A DNA stretch of 64,000 bases from Streptomyces sp. NBC_01275 (GCF_026340655.1 NZ_JAPEOZ010000001.1:5642001-5706000); one strand, 5' to 3'; positions 8,535-17,738 are shown, counted from the stretch's first letter. Notes: generated by a model not told the origin, from the sequence alone. Numbers and translations: made by a program.

Positions 8535-8591
8535 CTCCCGTTCGTCGCGTCCTCTGAATGAGTGACCACCAGATAATGCGACGAACGGGAG
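8535..8591 (+). promoter_or_regulatory. 14-bp inverted repeat covering the ribosome site
   Basis: CTCCCGTTCGTCGC (8535-8548) is perfectly complementary to GCGACGAACGGGAG (8578-8591), with a 29-nt loop. The right arm contains the GGGAG Shine-Dalgarno of the gene starting at 8596. If transcribed, the hairpin would hide the ribosome site. As DNA it could instead be a long operator. Confidence 0.7.
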
Positions 8592-8595
8592 TGTC

Positions 8596-9969
8596 ATGCG
8601 CGCCATCACCCGACGGGGAGCACTCGGACTGGGCGCCGGGGCCGCCGCCGCTGCCGGACTCGTCGGCTGCGGCAGCCTGAACGGCTCGGACGAACCCGAC
8701 CGCGCCAGTGGCTCCAGCGGCACCGGGAAGAAGGACTCCGGCAAGCCGACCGCCACCGCCCGCCCCCTCGGTGACGGCTCGACCTCCTTCACCGGCAAGC
8801 AGCCCCACCAGCCCGCCAAGCCCGAGCCGTTGGAGCCCGGCCAGGAGCCGCCGCAGTTCGTGATCTTCTCCTGGGACGGGGCGGGGGAGGTCGGCAACGG
8901 GCTCTTCCCGCGTTTCCTCGACCTCGCCAAGGCGCACGGCGCGTCCATGACCTTCTTCCTCTCCGGGCTGTATCTCCTGCCCGAGTCGAAGAAGCGGCTC
9001 TACGACCCGCCGAACAACCCGGTCGGCGCGTCCGACATCGGCTACCTCACCGACGAGCACGTCAAGATGACGCTCTCCAACGTCCGCCGCGCCTGGCTCG
9101 AGGGCCACGAGATCGGCACCCACTTCAACGGGCACTTCTGCTCCGGGAACGGGACCGTCGGCAACTGGACCCCGCAGCAGTGGCGCAGCGAGATCGACCA
9201 GGCCAAGGGCTTCGTCAAGAACTGGCGCACCAACACCGGCTGGACCGACCTGCCCGCGCTCCCCTTCGACTACGACAAGGAGCTCATCGGCGGTCGTACG
9301 CCCTGTCTGCTCGGGCAGGACAACCTGCTGCCCACCGCCCGCGCCCTCGGCTGGCGCTACGACGCCTCCTCGCCCGGCGGGCGTCAGGTGTGGCCGCAGA
9401 AGCGGCAGGGGCTCTGGGACCTGCCGTTGCAGCAGATGCCTTTCCCCGGCCACAGTTTCGAGGTCCTCTCCATGGACTACAACATCCTGGCCAACCAGTC
9501 GATCAACTCCACCAACGCGCCCAGCCACAACTACCCGGGCTGGCGCGCGCAGGCCTCCCAGGCGTACATATCTGGCTTCAAGCGGGCATACGAGACGAAC
9601 CGGGCCCCGTTCTTCGTGGGCAACCACTTCGAGCACTGGAACGGCGGCATCTACATGGACGCCGTGGAAGAGGCCTTCAAGCACATCGCGCGGGAGAAGG
9701 AGAAGGGCGCGGACGTACGGCTGGTGTCCTTCCGGCAGTTCGTGGACTGGATCGACGTCCAGAAGCCGGAGGTGCTGGAGAAGCTGCGCACGCTCGACGT
9801 CGGGCAGCAGCCGGCCGGCGGCTGGAAGGCCTTCCTCGCGGACGCCCCCACAGGGTCCTCGACCGGCGCCTCCACGGGTACCTCCGCCGGTACCTCGACC
9901 GGCACTTCAGCCGGCACTTCGGCCGGCACCTCCACCGCGACTTCCACGAGCTCCGCGAACGCCGCCTGA
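8596..9969 (+). CDS. Tat-exported polysaccharide deacetylase-like lipoprotein
   Basis: A 457-residue protein. MRAITRRGALGLGAG is a Tat signal (RR motif), followed by AAGLVGCGS, a lipobox with Cys at about 26-27. The mature part has PQFVIFSWDGAGE, a NodB-like start with a single Asp where deacetylases carry Asp-Asp, then ASMTFFLSGLYLL and HEIGTHFNGHFC, matching the second NodB motif. It probably modifies cell-surface glycan, but the altered metal motif makes catalysis uncertain. The last 45 residues are a Ser/Thr/Gly/Ala repeat. GGGAG lies 4 nt before the ATG, inside a long inverted repeat. Confidence 0.78.
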   Translation: MRAITRRGALGLGAGAAAAAGLVGCGSLNGSDEPDRASGSSGTGKKDSGKPTATARPLGDGSTSFTGKQPHQPAKPEPLEPGQEPPQFVIFSWDGAGEVGNGLFPRFLDLAKAHGASMTFFLSGLYLLPESKKRLYDPPNNPVGASDIGYLTDEHVKMTLSNVRRAWLEGHEIGTHFNGHFCSGNGTVGNWTPQQWRSEIDQAKGFVKNWRTNTGWTDLPALPFDYDKELIGGRTPCLLGQDNLLPTARALGWRYDASSPGGRQVWPQKRQGLWDLPLQQMPFPGHSFEVLSMDYNILANQSINSTNAPSHNYPGWRAQASQAYISGFKRAYETNRAPFFVGNHFEHWNGGIYMDAVEEAFKHIAREKEKGADVRLVSFRQFVDWIDVQKPEVLEKLRTLDVGQQPAGGWKAFLADAPTGSSTGASTGTSAGTSTGTSAGTSAGTSTATSTSSANAA

Positions 9970-9971
9970 AA

Positions 9972-9989
9972 TGCGGGTTTCCGCCCGCA
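9972..9989 (+). terminator. Hairpin after the deacetylase gene
   Basis: TGCGGG and CCCGCA pair around a 6-nt loop directly after the stop codon, followed by a G-run rather than a T-run. It is a plausible weak terminator ahead of the cytochrome c operon. Confidence 0.45.
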
Positions 9990-10036
9990 AGGGGGGGTGA
10001 GCAAGATCCCCAGAACGGGCATGCGAAACTTTTCAC

Positions 10037-10627
10037 ATGAGTGCCGCCAGCCGCACCCCCCTACCAGCCGCCGTCGCCGTAGCCGCGGCGCTGCTGTTGT
10101 CCGCGTGTTCCTCCGGAGGCACCTCCGGAGGGGGCGGTGACATCAACTTCATCCTGGGCAAGGACGGCATCTCCACGGTCGAGAAGGGCAAGCGCGACCC
10201 GGCCCCCGACCTGTCCGGCAAGACCATCGACGACCAGCAGCTGTCGGTCTCGTCCTTCAAGGGCAAGGTCGTCGTCCTGAACGTGTGGGGATCCTGGTGC
10301 GCCCCCTGTCGCGCCGAGGCCCCCAACTTCGAGAAGGTCTCCACGGACCTCAAGTCCAAGGGCGTGCAGTTCGTCGGCATCAACGTCGCCGACGCCAAGG
10401 TCACCAGCGCCCAGGCCTTCGAGAAGTCGTACGGCGTCAGCTACCCGAGTCTGTACGACCCGAGCAGCAAGCTGATGCTCCGCTTCAAGAAGGGCACGCT
10501 CAACCTCCAGGCGATCCCCTCCACGCTCGTCCTGGACCGGGACGGGAAGATCGCCGCCCGCTCCCTGGCCGCGCTCAGCGAGGACAAGCTGCGCTCCATG
10601 ATCGCCCCGGTCCTCGCGGAGAAGTGA
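10037..10627 (+). CDS. resA: Thioredoxin-like lipoprotein ResA/TlpA
   Basis: A 196-residue membrane-tethered thiol reductant for apocytochrome c. The N-terminus is a Sec lipoprotein signal with lipobox LLSACSS (Cys about 25). The thioredoxin fold follows, with VVVLNVWGSWCAPCRAEAPNF holding the CxxC active site and IPSTLVLDRDGKIAAR the cis-Pro loop. It ends two nt before the ccdA start, so resA-ccdA-resB-ccsB form one operon. ResA takes electrons from CcdA and reduces the CXXCH haem site of apocytochrome c outside the membrane. Confidence 0.92.
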   Translation: MSAASRTPLPAAVAVAAALLLSACSSGGTSGGGGDINFILGKDGISTVEKGKRDPAPDLSGKTIDDQQLSVSSFKGKVVVLNVWGSWCAPCRAEAPNFEKVSTDLKSKGVQFVGINVADAKVTSAQAFEKSYGVSYPSLYDPSSKLMLRFKKGTLNLQAIPSTLVLDRDGKIAARSLAALSEDKLRSMIAPVLAEK

Positions 10628-10628
10628 C

Positions 10629-11399
10629 ATGAGCGCAGTCACCCTGCTCGCCGCGGACGGCTACAACGGCACCGTGCTCAACGGGGCCCTGCTGGTCGCC
10701 CTGCCCGTCGCGCTGCTCGGCGGACTCGTCTCCTTCTTCTCCCCGTGCGTCCTGCCGCTGGTGCCCGGCTACCTCTCCTACGTCACCGGGGTCACCGGCA
10801 CCGATCTCGCCGAGGCCCGGCGCGGCCGGATGGTCGCCGGGGCCTCGCTGTTCGTGGCGGGCTTCACCGCCGTGTTCGTCTCCGGCGGGGCCTTGTTCGG
10901 CTACTTCGGGGCGACGCTCCAGGCGGAGCAGGACACCCTGTCCAAGGTGCTGGGCGTGCTCATGATCCTCATGGGCGTGTTCTTCATGGGGCTGATGCCC
11001 TGGATGACCCAGCGGGAGTTCCGCTTCCACACCAGGCCGGTGGCCGGACTGGTCGGCGCGCCCCTGCTCGGCGCGCTCTTCGGCGTCGGCTGGACGCCCT
11101 GCATCGGTCCGACCCTCGCCTCCGTGCTCGCCCTGTCCTCGCAGCAGTCCAGCGCGGGCCGCGGCGCCATACTGACCGTCGCCTACTGCCTCGGCCTCGG
11201 TCTCCCGTTCGTGGTCGCCGCGGTCGCCTTCCGCAAGGCGCTCGGAGCCTTCGGCTGGATCAAGCGGCACTATGTGTGGGTCCTGCGCGTCGGCGGCGTC
11301 ATGATGATCGGGACCGGTCTGCTGCTGGTGACCGGCGTGTGGGACTCCGTCGTACAGGACATGCAGTCCTGGTCCAACGGCTTCACTGTGGGGATCTGA
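10629..11399 (+). CDS. ccdA: Cytochrome c biogenesis thiol transporter CcdA
   Basis: A 256-residue integral membrane protein with six hydrophobic helices. It passes electrons from cytosolic thioredoxin to ResA. VSFFSPCVLPLVPGYLSYVTG and ALFGVGWTPCIGPTLAS carry the two conserved membrane cysteines of the DsbD/CcdA family. It sits between resA and resB with a 1-nt gap upstream and a 3-nt gap downstream. Confidence 0.94.
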   Translation: MSAVTLLAADGYNGTVLNGALLVALPVALLGGLVSFFSPCVLPLVPGYLSYVTGVTGTDLAEARRGRMVAGASLFVAGFTAVFVSGGALFGYFGATLQAEQDTLSKVLGVLMILMGVFFMGLMPWMTQREFRFHTRPVAGLVGAPLLGALFGVGWTPCIGPTLASVLALSSQQSSAGRGAILTVAYCLGLGLPFVVAAVAFRKALGAFGWIKRHYVWVLRVGGVMMIGTGLLLVTGVWDSVVQDMQSWSNGFTVGI

Positions 11400-11402
11400 C
11401 CG

Positions 11403-13202
11403 ATGAGCAAGACCGCCGCCGACGAGCCCACAGCCGGCAAGGCCGCCGCGGCCGAAGGGGCTGCCGCCGAACGGGCCGCCGCCGAAGTGGCCGTCGCCTC
11501 CGACGACCAGAACCTGAGCGCCGCCGGCTCCCAGCTGTCCACGGCCCCCGCCGACACCCTGGCCAACCTGCCCGGCCTGGGCGTGATCGGCTGGGCCCGC
11601 TGGTTCTGGCGTCAGCTCACCTCGATGCGGGTGGCGCTGCTGCTCCTGCTGCTGCTGGCGCTCGGCGCGATCCCCGGTTCGCTGATCCCGCAGTCCGGCA
11701 ACGACGAGACGAAGGTCGCCGACTTCCGTGCGGCGCACGGGACGCTCGCGCCGATCTACGACAAGCTCGGCCTCTTCCACGTGTACAGCTCGGTGTGGTT
11801 CTCCGCGATCTACATCCTGCTGTTCGTCTCCCTGGTCGGCTGCATCGTGCCCCGCACCTGGCAGTTCGTGGGCCAGCTGCGCGGCCGTCCGCCGGGCGCG
11901 CCCAAGCGGCTGAACCGGCTGCCCGCCTACACGACCTGGCAGACGCGCGCCGAGCCCGAGCAGGTCCGCGAGGCCGCCCTCGCACTGCTGAAGAAGCGCC
12001 GGTTCCGGGCCCATCTCGCCGGTGACGCCGTCGCCGCCGAGAAGGGCTATCTGCGCGAGGTCGGCAACCTCGCCTTCCACATCGCGCTGATCGTGATGCT
12101 GATCGCCTTCGCCTGGGGCCAGCTCTTCAAGTCCGAGGGCAACAAGCTCCTCGTCGAGGGCAGCGGCGGTTTCTCCAACACCCTCATCTCCTACGACGAC
12201 TTCAAGTCCGGGAACCTCTTCAGCGTCGACGACCTGACGCCGTTCAGCTTCACCCTGGACAAGTTCACCGGAACGTACGAGAAGACCGGCCCGAACAAGG
12301 GCACCCCCCGCACCTTCCAGGCCGCCCTCACCTACAGCGTCGGGGCGTACGGCAAGGGCAAGAAGACCGTCGTCAAGGTCAACGAGCCGCTGGAGATCGG
12401 CGACTCGAAGGTCTACCTCACCGCGCACGGCTACGCCCCGGTCGTCACCGTCCGGGACGGCAAGGGCAACGTCGTCTTCAGCGACGCCGTGCCGCTGCTG
12501 CCGCTCGACGCCAACGTCACCTCCTCCGGAGTGGTGAAGGTCTACGACGGCTACAAGAACGCCAAGGGCGTCACCGAGCAGCTGGGCATCTCGGCCTTCT
12601 TCCTGCCGTCGTACGTCAAGGGCATGGAGACGGCCTCCTCCTTCCCGGCGCTGCTCAACCCGGTGCTGAACCTCACGCCCTACCACGGCGACCTGGGCGT
12701 CGACTCGGGCATCCCGCAGAGCGTGTACCAGCTCGACAAGTCGCACATGAAGGAGTTCAAGGACTCCAAGGACGAGCAGCTGCGCGGGAACCTCACGCCC
12801 GGCGAGACCATGACCCTCCCGGGCGGCGCGGGCTCGATCACCTACGAGGGCACCAAGGAGTGGGCGAACTTCCAGGTCACGCAGCAGCCCGGCAGTGGCT
12901 GGGCGCTGGGCGGCTCGATCACCGCGATCTTCGGTCTGGCCGGCTCCCTGTTCATCCAGCGCCGCCGGGTGTGGGTGCGCGCGACGCGCGGCGCTGACGG
13001 GGTGACGGTCGTCGAGATGGCCGGACTCGGCCGCAGCGAGTCCGCCAAGGTGCCCGAGGAGCTCGGCGACCTCGCCGGGATCCTGTACGACCAGGCTCCC
13101 GGAGCCTCTCCCGACCCCGACACCCCCGCATCGCCCGCATCCCCCGCATCCCCCGACACCCTCGATCCCGAAGCCGTACCTGCCGAAGGGGCTGAGAAAT
13201 GA
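11403..13202 (+). CDS. resB: Cytochrome c biogenesis protein ResB
   Basis: A 599-residue ResB/Ccs1 protein, half of the system II haem-delivery complex. About 75 Ala/Glu-rich residues precede the first helices (MRVALLLLLLLALGAIPGSLIPQ and FSAIYILLFVSLVGCIVPRTWQF). A further helix lies near NLAFHIALIVMLIAFAWGQ, followed by a large extracellular domain and a last helix (GWALGGSITAIFGLAGSLFIQ). The C-terminal tail holds a Pro-Ala-Ser repeat. The stop overlaps the ccsB start by 4 nt. Confidence 0.93.
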   Translation: MSKTAADEPTAGKAAAAEGAAAERAAAEVAVASDDQNLSAAGSQLSTAPADTLANLPGLGVIGWARWFWRQLTSMRVALLLLLLLALGAIPGSLIPQSGNDETKVADFRAAHGTLAPIYDKLGLFHVYSSVWFSAIYILLFVSLVGCIVPRTWQFVGQLRGRPPGAPKRLNRLPAYTTWQTRAEPEQVREAALALLKKRRFRAHLAGDAVAAEKGYLREVGNLAFHIALIVMLIAFAWGQLFKSEGNKLLVEGSGGFSNTLISYDDFKSGNLFSVDDLTPFSFTLDKFTGTYEKTGPNKGTPRTFQAALTYSVGAYGKGKKTVVKVNEPLEIGDSKVYLTAHGYAPVVTVRDGKGNVVFSDAVPLLPLDANVTSSGVVKVYDGYKNAKGVTEQLGISAFFLPSYVKGMETASSFPALLNPVLNLTPYHGDLGVDSGIPQSVYQLDKSHMKEFKDSKDEQLRGNLTPGETMTLPGGAGSITYEGTKEWANFQVTQQPGSGWALGGSITAIFGLAGSLFIQRRRVWVRATRGADGVTVVEMAGLGRSESAKVPEELGDLAGILYDQAPGASPDPDTPASPASPASPDTLDPEAVPAEGAEK

Positions 13203-14299
13203 CTCTCGCCGCCACTACGGATCTCGCCGTCGCCACCAACGAGAACCTCGCGAACATCAGCAACACGCTGATCTACTCCGCGATGGCCGTCTACACCCTG
13301 GCCTTCTTCGCCTATATCGCCGAATGGCTCCTCGGCAGTCGCAGCAAGGTCGGCCGTACGGCCGCCGCGCTGACCGCCGAGGCCAAGAAGAAGGCGCAGG
13401 CCCCGGCCGTCACCGTCCAGAAGAACGGCGGCACCGCCGTCCTGGAGCGCCCGCAGGTCGTGGTGCGCTCGGCGTCCGGCGCGCGGGACGTGCCCGACGG
13501 GCCGGGCGCGCACGGCGGTGACGTGCAGGGCGACATGTACGGCCGGATCGCCGTCTCCCTCACCGTGCTCGCCTTCCTGGTCGAGCTGGCGGGCGTCGTC
13601 GCCCGCGCGGCCTCGGTGGAGCGCGCGCCGTGGGGCAACATGTACGAGTTCAACCTCACGTTCTCCACGGTGGCGGTCGGCGTGTACCTCACGCTGCTGG
13701 CCCTGAAGAAGAACGTGCGCTGGCTCGGCCTGTTCCTGATCACCACGGTCCTGCTCGACCTGGGCCTCGCGGTCACCGTCCTGTACACGGCGAGCGACCA
13801 GCTGGTCCCGGCGCTGCACTCGTACTGGCTGTACATCCACGTCTCCACCGCGATCTTCTGCGGCGCGGTGTTCTACGTCGGCGCGGTCACCACGATCCTG
13901 TACCTCTTCAAGGACTCCTACGAGAACAAGCTCGCCAGCGGCGGCACGCCGGGCCGCTTCGCGAACTCGGTCCTGGACCGGCTGCCCGCCTCCGCCTCGC
14001 TCGACAAGTTCGCCTACCGGGTCAACGCGGCCGCCTTCCCGCTGTGGACGTTCACGATCATCGCGGGCGCGATCTGGGCGGGCGACGCATGGGGCCGTTA
14101 CTGGGGCTGGGACCCCAAGGAGACCTGGGCGTTCATCACCTGGGTCGGCTACGCCTGCTATCTGCACGCCCGCGCCACGGCCGGCTGGAAGGGCCGCAAG
14201 GCCGCCTACCTGGCCATGATCGCCTTCGGCTGCTGGCTGTTCAACTACTACGGCGTCAACATCTTCGTCTCCGGCAAGCACTCGTACGCGGGCGTCTGA
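13199..14299 (+). CDS. ccsB: Cytochrome c biogenesis protein CcsB/ResC
   Basis: A 366-residue polytopic membrane protein, partner of ResB in moving haem across the membrane and attaching it to apocytochrome c. The haem-handling WWD-type motif is present as WGRYWGWDPKETWAF. Conserved His residues lie in ALHSYWLYIHVSTAI and GYACYLHARAT. It is the last gene of the operon. A strong hairpin at 14331-14368 follows. Confidence 0.95.
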   Translation: MTLAATTDLAVATNENLANISNTLIYSAMAVYTLAFFAYIAEWLLGSRSKVGRTAAALTAEAKKKAQAPAVTVQKNGGTAVLERPQVVVRSASGARDVPDGPGAHGGDVQGDMYGRIAVSLTVLAFLVELAGVVARAASVERAPWGNMYEFNLTFSTVAVGVYLTLLALKKNVRWLGLFLITTVLLDLGLAVTVLYTASDQLVPALHSYWLYIHVSTAIFCGAVFYVGAVTTILYLFKDSYENKLASGGTPGRFANSVLDRLPASASLDKFAYRVNAAAFPLWTFTIIAGAIWAGDAWGRYWGWDPKETWAFITWVGYACYLHARATAGWKGRKAAYLAMIAFGCWLFNYYGVNIFVSGKHSYAGV

Positions 14300-14330
14300 G
14301 TCGCGTCTGAGTCGCGTACCGGCAAGGCCG

Positions 14331-14368
14331 GCGGTGGCCCGTCCGGATCACTCCGGGTGGGCCACCGC
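14331..14368. terminator. Bidirectional terminator after ccsB
   Basis: Perfect 10-bp stem, GCGGTGGCCC (14331-14340) and GGGCCACCGC (14359-14368), with an inner CCGGA/TCCGG pair. It separates the convergent ccsB and 14348-14692 genes and overlaps the last codons of the latter. Confidence 0.75.
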
Positions 14369-14692
14369 TTCCTTCTGCAGCTGCACCGCCGCCAGCAGGC
14401 TCAGCCGGGGTTCCGCCTGGCGCAACGCCTTCACCGCCGAGACCGAGTCGACGTCCCCGGTGAAGCCGACGGCCGTCAGCCGGGAGTGGACCCAACGGGC
14501 CTGCAGCTGCTTCTCGTGGGCGGCCGAGGTGGAGTCGACGAGAGCGGCGGCGCGTTCCAGGCCCGGGCGCTCCTCGGGCGTGGCCTCGGCCAGCGCCTGG
14601 CGCAGGGCCGCCGCGACCACGTCCGAGTCCCGGACGAGCAGCACGAAGTTGTTCTTCTTGTTCAGTCCCGCGAGTGCTGTCATGCGCATCAT
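14348..14692 (-). CDS. Conserved hypothetical, helical protein
   Basis: A 114-residue, Ala-rich, mostly helical protein without a signal or membrane segment. It starts MMRMTALAGLNKKNNFVLLV, with three possible Met starts. It lies convergent to ccsB, and its end is inside the shared terminator hairpin. I do not recognise the family. Confidence 0.6.
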   Translation of the reverse strand: MMRMTALAGLNKKNNFVLLVRDSDVVAAALRQALAEATPEERPGLERAAALVDSTSAAHEKQLQARWVHSRLTAVGFTGDVDSVSAVKALRQAEPRLSLLAAVQLQKEAVAHPE

Positions 14693-14789
14693 CGTGACGG
14701 CCGTCTCCCGTGCCTGCCAAGCGACTTGAGCGGTTTCAGAGCCTCACGACGACGCGCGGCGTTCCACCATGAGCCGGCTCGCCAGTTCC

Positions 14790-16349
14790 TCAGTGAGAGG
14801 TCAACTCCCGCAAGGACGCGAGTAGTTCCTGACCGTCCGGGACGCCCAGCCCTGTGCAGGCGTTCCAGCCGCGGCCGGCGCGGAAGGCTCCGTTGCTGCC
14901 TTCGACGATCTCGCGGAAGCCACGTGAGGTGTGACCGGGCGTGACGTCGGTGTAGAGCAGTGGATGGAGCATGCCGAGCGGTCGGCCCAGCGCCTCGACG
15001 ATGCGGCAGGTCAGGGCCGCCCACAGGGGGGCGACGGCGCTGGTGCCGCCGATGACCGAGTGGCGGCCGTTCACCAGCACCTCGTAGCCGGTGGCCGGGT
15101 CGGCGACGCCCGAGACGTCCGGTACGCCACGGCCCGGAGCTCCCCCGTTGTGCGGGACGCCGGCCGTGTTCTGCCAGACCGGAAGGCGGAACGCCTCGCT
15201 GACACCACCACCGGTGGCGCCGCCGCCGTCGCCGCCCCACACCCGTTCGCTGCGCACCTGACCGGTGGCGGGGTCGGCGTCCAGACGGGTGCCGCCGCAG
15301 GCCAGAGCGTGCGGGCTGGCTGCCGGGAAGTCGGTGTGCGCCAGGCCGTCCCCCACCCCGTCATCGCTGCCGTCGTCACCGGCCGCGACACACACCGTCA
15401 CACCGAGCGCCGCAGCGTCGGCCAGCGCCTCGTCGAACACGAGGCGGGCCTGCTCGGTCCAGAAGATCTCGGGCGCCCCCCAGCTGATGCTCAGCGCGGT
15501 CGGCGTCGGGGTGGCGTGCACGGCCTGGCTCACCGCGGCGACGAAGCCCTCGTCGGTGTTGTGCGCGAAGTACACCTTCTGCTCCGCGCCAGGCGCCAGC
15601 GCGCCCGCGACCTCGATGTCCAGAAGCACCTCGGCATCAGCGTCTTCGCCGGGGTGATTGCGGGCGGTCCCGACGCGCACTGCGGTCACCCGCGGCATCG
15701 GCAGCCCCAGGGACTCGAAGTAGGTCTTCAGCTCCGCCGGCCTGAAGCCACCGCCGAGTTCGATCAGCGCCAGTGTCTGGCCGCTGCCGTCGGTGCCCGG
15801 CGGGAAGCGGTACACGTCCGCGAGTTGCGTCGGCTTGTAGGAGATCCGTCGCGCCTCCGCACGGGCGTGCCGCATATGGGGGCGGGCCTGCGGCCGGTCG
15901 TCCAGCCCCAGCACCGCCACGATCACGCCGTCCAGCGCCGCGGGCACCTGTAGCGGGCCCTCACGGTGCCGGTGCTCGACGGGCGCCCCGGTGGCCGGGT
16001 CGGGGCTGGCCGCCCGGGACAGCTCGGTACGGAACGTCTCGGCCATCTGCTCCACGGTGCCCGCAACCTGGATCCGGCGGGACGGCAGGTCGACCTCGGT
16101 CACCTGTACGCCGTGCCGGCCCAGCACGCTCCTCACGAGGTCGGCATCGGCCGGATCGGCGCCGTACTGCTGCGCCAGCTCGGTCTGCGAGATCGTCTCG
16201 GGTCCCATGATCAGGTCATGCGGGACCTCCGCCCGACGCCGGAGCACGACCGTGGCCTCGACGGGCGCCGCGGCATCGAGGGAGCCTGCGGAACGCGCCT
16301 GGGGCGCAGCCGAGCGTTCACTGCCGGGAATGGGGACGTATTGGCTCAT
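14790..16349 (-). CDS. Kumamolisin-like S53 peptidase
   Basis: A 519-residue serine-carboxyl peptidase (sedolisin family) with a pro-kumamolisin domain (residues about 30-170) and a catalytic domain. Expected active-site residues are Glu240 and Asp244 in DAEVLLDIEVAG, Asp325 in VAAGDDGSDDG and Ser437 in GGTSAVAP. The C-terminal calcium-loop equivalents carry Glu480 and Asn496 where kumamolisin has Asp. No signal peptide is visible, so export or activation is unclear. The ATG at 16349 was chosen because the longer frame is antisense to other sequence. No Shine-Dalgarno is seen, and a TACTTT element about 7 nt upstream suggests leaderless transcription. Confidence 0.88.
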   Translation of the reverse strand: MSQYVPIPGSERSAAPQARSAGSLDAAAPVEATVVLRRRAEVPHDLIMGPETISQTELAQQYGADPADADLVRSVLGRHGVQVTEVDLPSRRIQVAGTVEQMAETFRTELSRAASPDPATGAPVEHRHREGPLQVPAALDGVIVAVLGLDDRPQARPHMRHARAEARRISYKPTQLADVYRFPPGTDGSGQTLALIELGGGFRPAELKTYFESLGLPMPRVTAVRVGTARNHPGEDADAEVLLDIEVAGALAPGAEQKVYFAHNTDEGFVAAVSQAVHATPTPTALSISWGAPEIFWTEQARLVFDEALADAAALGVTVCVAAGDDGSDDGVGDGLAHTDFPAASPHALACGGTRLDADPATGQVRSERVWGGDGGGATGGGVSEAFRLPVWQNTAGVPHNGGAPGRGVPDVSGVADPATGYEVLVNGRHSVIGGTSAVAPLWAALTCRIVEALGRPLGMLHPLLYTDVTPGHTSRGFREIVEGSNGAFRAGRGWNACTGLGVPDGQELLASLRELTSH

Positions 16350-16438
16350 AGCGCAAAGTATCGACCTGGCTACCCTTCGCCCGCATGTCGAGAGCGCGGC
16401 CTCGAAGCTCGGGTGGACAGCTCCGGGGCACGGTCGGC

Positions 16439-17677
16439 TCATCCGTCGTGTGCGGCGACTCGCAGCAGGACGGCGCCATGGGCCGGCACGGTGGCCGCGA
16501 TGCTGCCTGCGGTGTTGTGGCTCGCGTGCTGCCACAGGTCGCGCAGGGTGTAGGAGTCGGCGTCCGGCAGCCCCAGGGTCTTCGCCGTAGCGGCGATGCG
16601 CTGGGCGCTTTCCGACTCGTTGAAGAGGGCGACCACACGGCTGCCGTCCTGCATCTGCTTGGCTACGACCCAGCGTCCGCTTTCGGAGGTGACGACCTGG
16701 CCCTGCCTGCCCAGCGGATCCTGGTCGACGGCGATCACTTCCGTGTTGCTGAGGATGTCGAACGTTGCGTCGGACGCCTTACGCAGGTCGGAGCCGATGA
16801 GCAGGGGCGCGGCCATGATCGACCACATGGAGAAGTGGGTGCGGTACTCGGTGTCCGTCATGCCGCCGTTGCCGACCTCGAGCATGTCCGGGTCGTTCCA
16901 GTGCCCGGGGCCCGCGTACGGCGCGAGCGGCAGGTTCTGCTTCATGATCGACAGCATCGCGCTCCAGCTGTCGCTGATGTCGCCGGTCGTGCGCCACAGG
17001 TGGCCGACGCCGGAGGCCCATTCCCACGGGGCGCTCTGCCCCCATTCGCAGATGCTGTAGACGATGGGTCGGCCGGTGGCTTTGAGGGCGTCGCGCATCG
17101 TCGTGTAGCGCTTCCGGGCGTCTACGCCCTGGTTGTTGCAGTTGTCGTACTTGAGGTAGTCGACGCCCCAGTCGGCGAACTGCCGGGCGTCGTCGTACTC
17201 GTGGCCGAGAGCACCGGGGAAGCCTGCGCTGTTGCATGTCTTCGTCCCAGCGCTGGTGTAGATGCCGAGCTTGAGGCCCTTGGCGTGGACATAGTCGGCC
17301 AGCGCCTTGAATCCGTTCGGGAACCGGAACGGGTCGGGCACCAGTTTGCCGTCCGGGTCACGCTGCGGCAGCGCCCAACAGTCGTCGAGGTTGACGTACT
17401 CGTAGCCGGCGTCCTTGAGCCCCCGTTCGACGAAGATGTCGGCGATTGACTTGACCATCGTCTCGTTGAACTCGGCTCGGCAGTTCGTGGAGTTCCAGTT
17501 GTTGAAGCCCATGGGCGGGGTGCGAGCGAGCGCGTCGTCAAGCAGCGGAACGGCAGGGGTGTCGGGTGGCTCGTCCGCGTGTGCGGTGGCAGGCACCGTG
17601 ATCCCTGTGCCGAGGAGTGTCACGGCAAGCGCTCCGACCACACTTCGTCTATATGGGCGAATGAGGCGATCACGCAT
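16439..17677 (-). CDS. Secreted GH27 alpha-galactosidase
   Basis: A 412-residue glycoside hydrolase that removes terminal alpha-galactosyl residues from plant-type oligosaccharides. The Sec signal ends near ATAHADEPP (about residue 35). Family motifs are TPPMGFNNWNSTNCR, YVNLDDCW, DYLKYDNCNNQG (catalytic nucleophile Asp) and WRTTGDISDSW (acid/base Asp), with a C-terminal beta-sandwich. No carbohydrate-binding module is attached. GAGGAGCG lies before the ATG. It is upstream of the S53 peptidase gene on the same strand with an 89-nt gap, but may be a separate unit. Confidence 0.93.
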   Translation of the reverse strand: MRDRLIRPYRRSVVGALAVTLLGTGITVPATAHADEPPDTPAVPLLDDALARTPPMGFNNWNSTNCRAEFNETMVKSIADIFVERGLKDAGYEYVNLDDCWALPQRDPDGKLVPDPFRFPNGFKALADYVHAKGLKLGIYTSAGTKTCNSAGFPGALGHEYDDARQFADWGVDYLKYDNCNNQGVDARKRYTTMRDALKATGRPIVYSICEWGQSAPWEWASGVGHLWRTTGDISDSWSAMLSIMKQNLPLAPYAGPGHWNDPDMLEVGNGGMTDTEYRTHFSMWSIMAAPLLIGSDLRKASDATFDILSNTEVIAVDQDPLGRQGQVVTSESGRWVVAKQMQDGSRVVALFNESESAQRIAATAKTLGLPDADSYTLRDLWQHASHNTAGSIAATVPAHGAVLLRVAAHDG

Positions 17678-17738
17678 TGTTACGCTCCTCGTGTGCTGAG
17701 GCCGAGCGCCGCGGCTCGCAGAGATTCAGGCCATTGGG

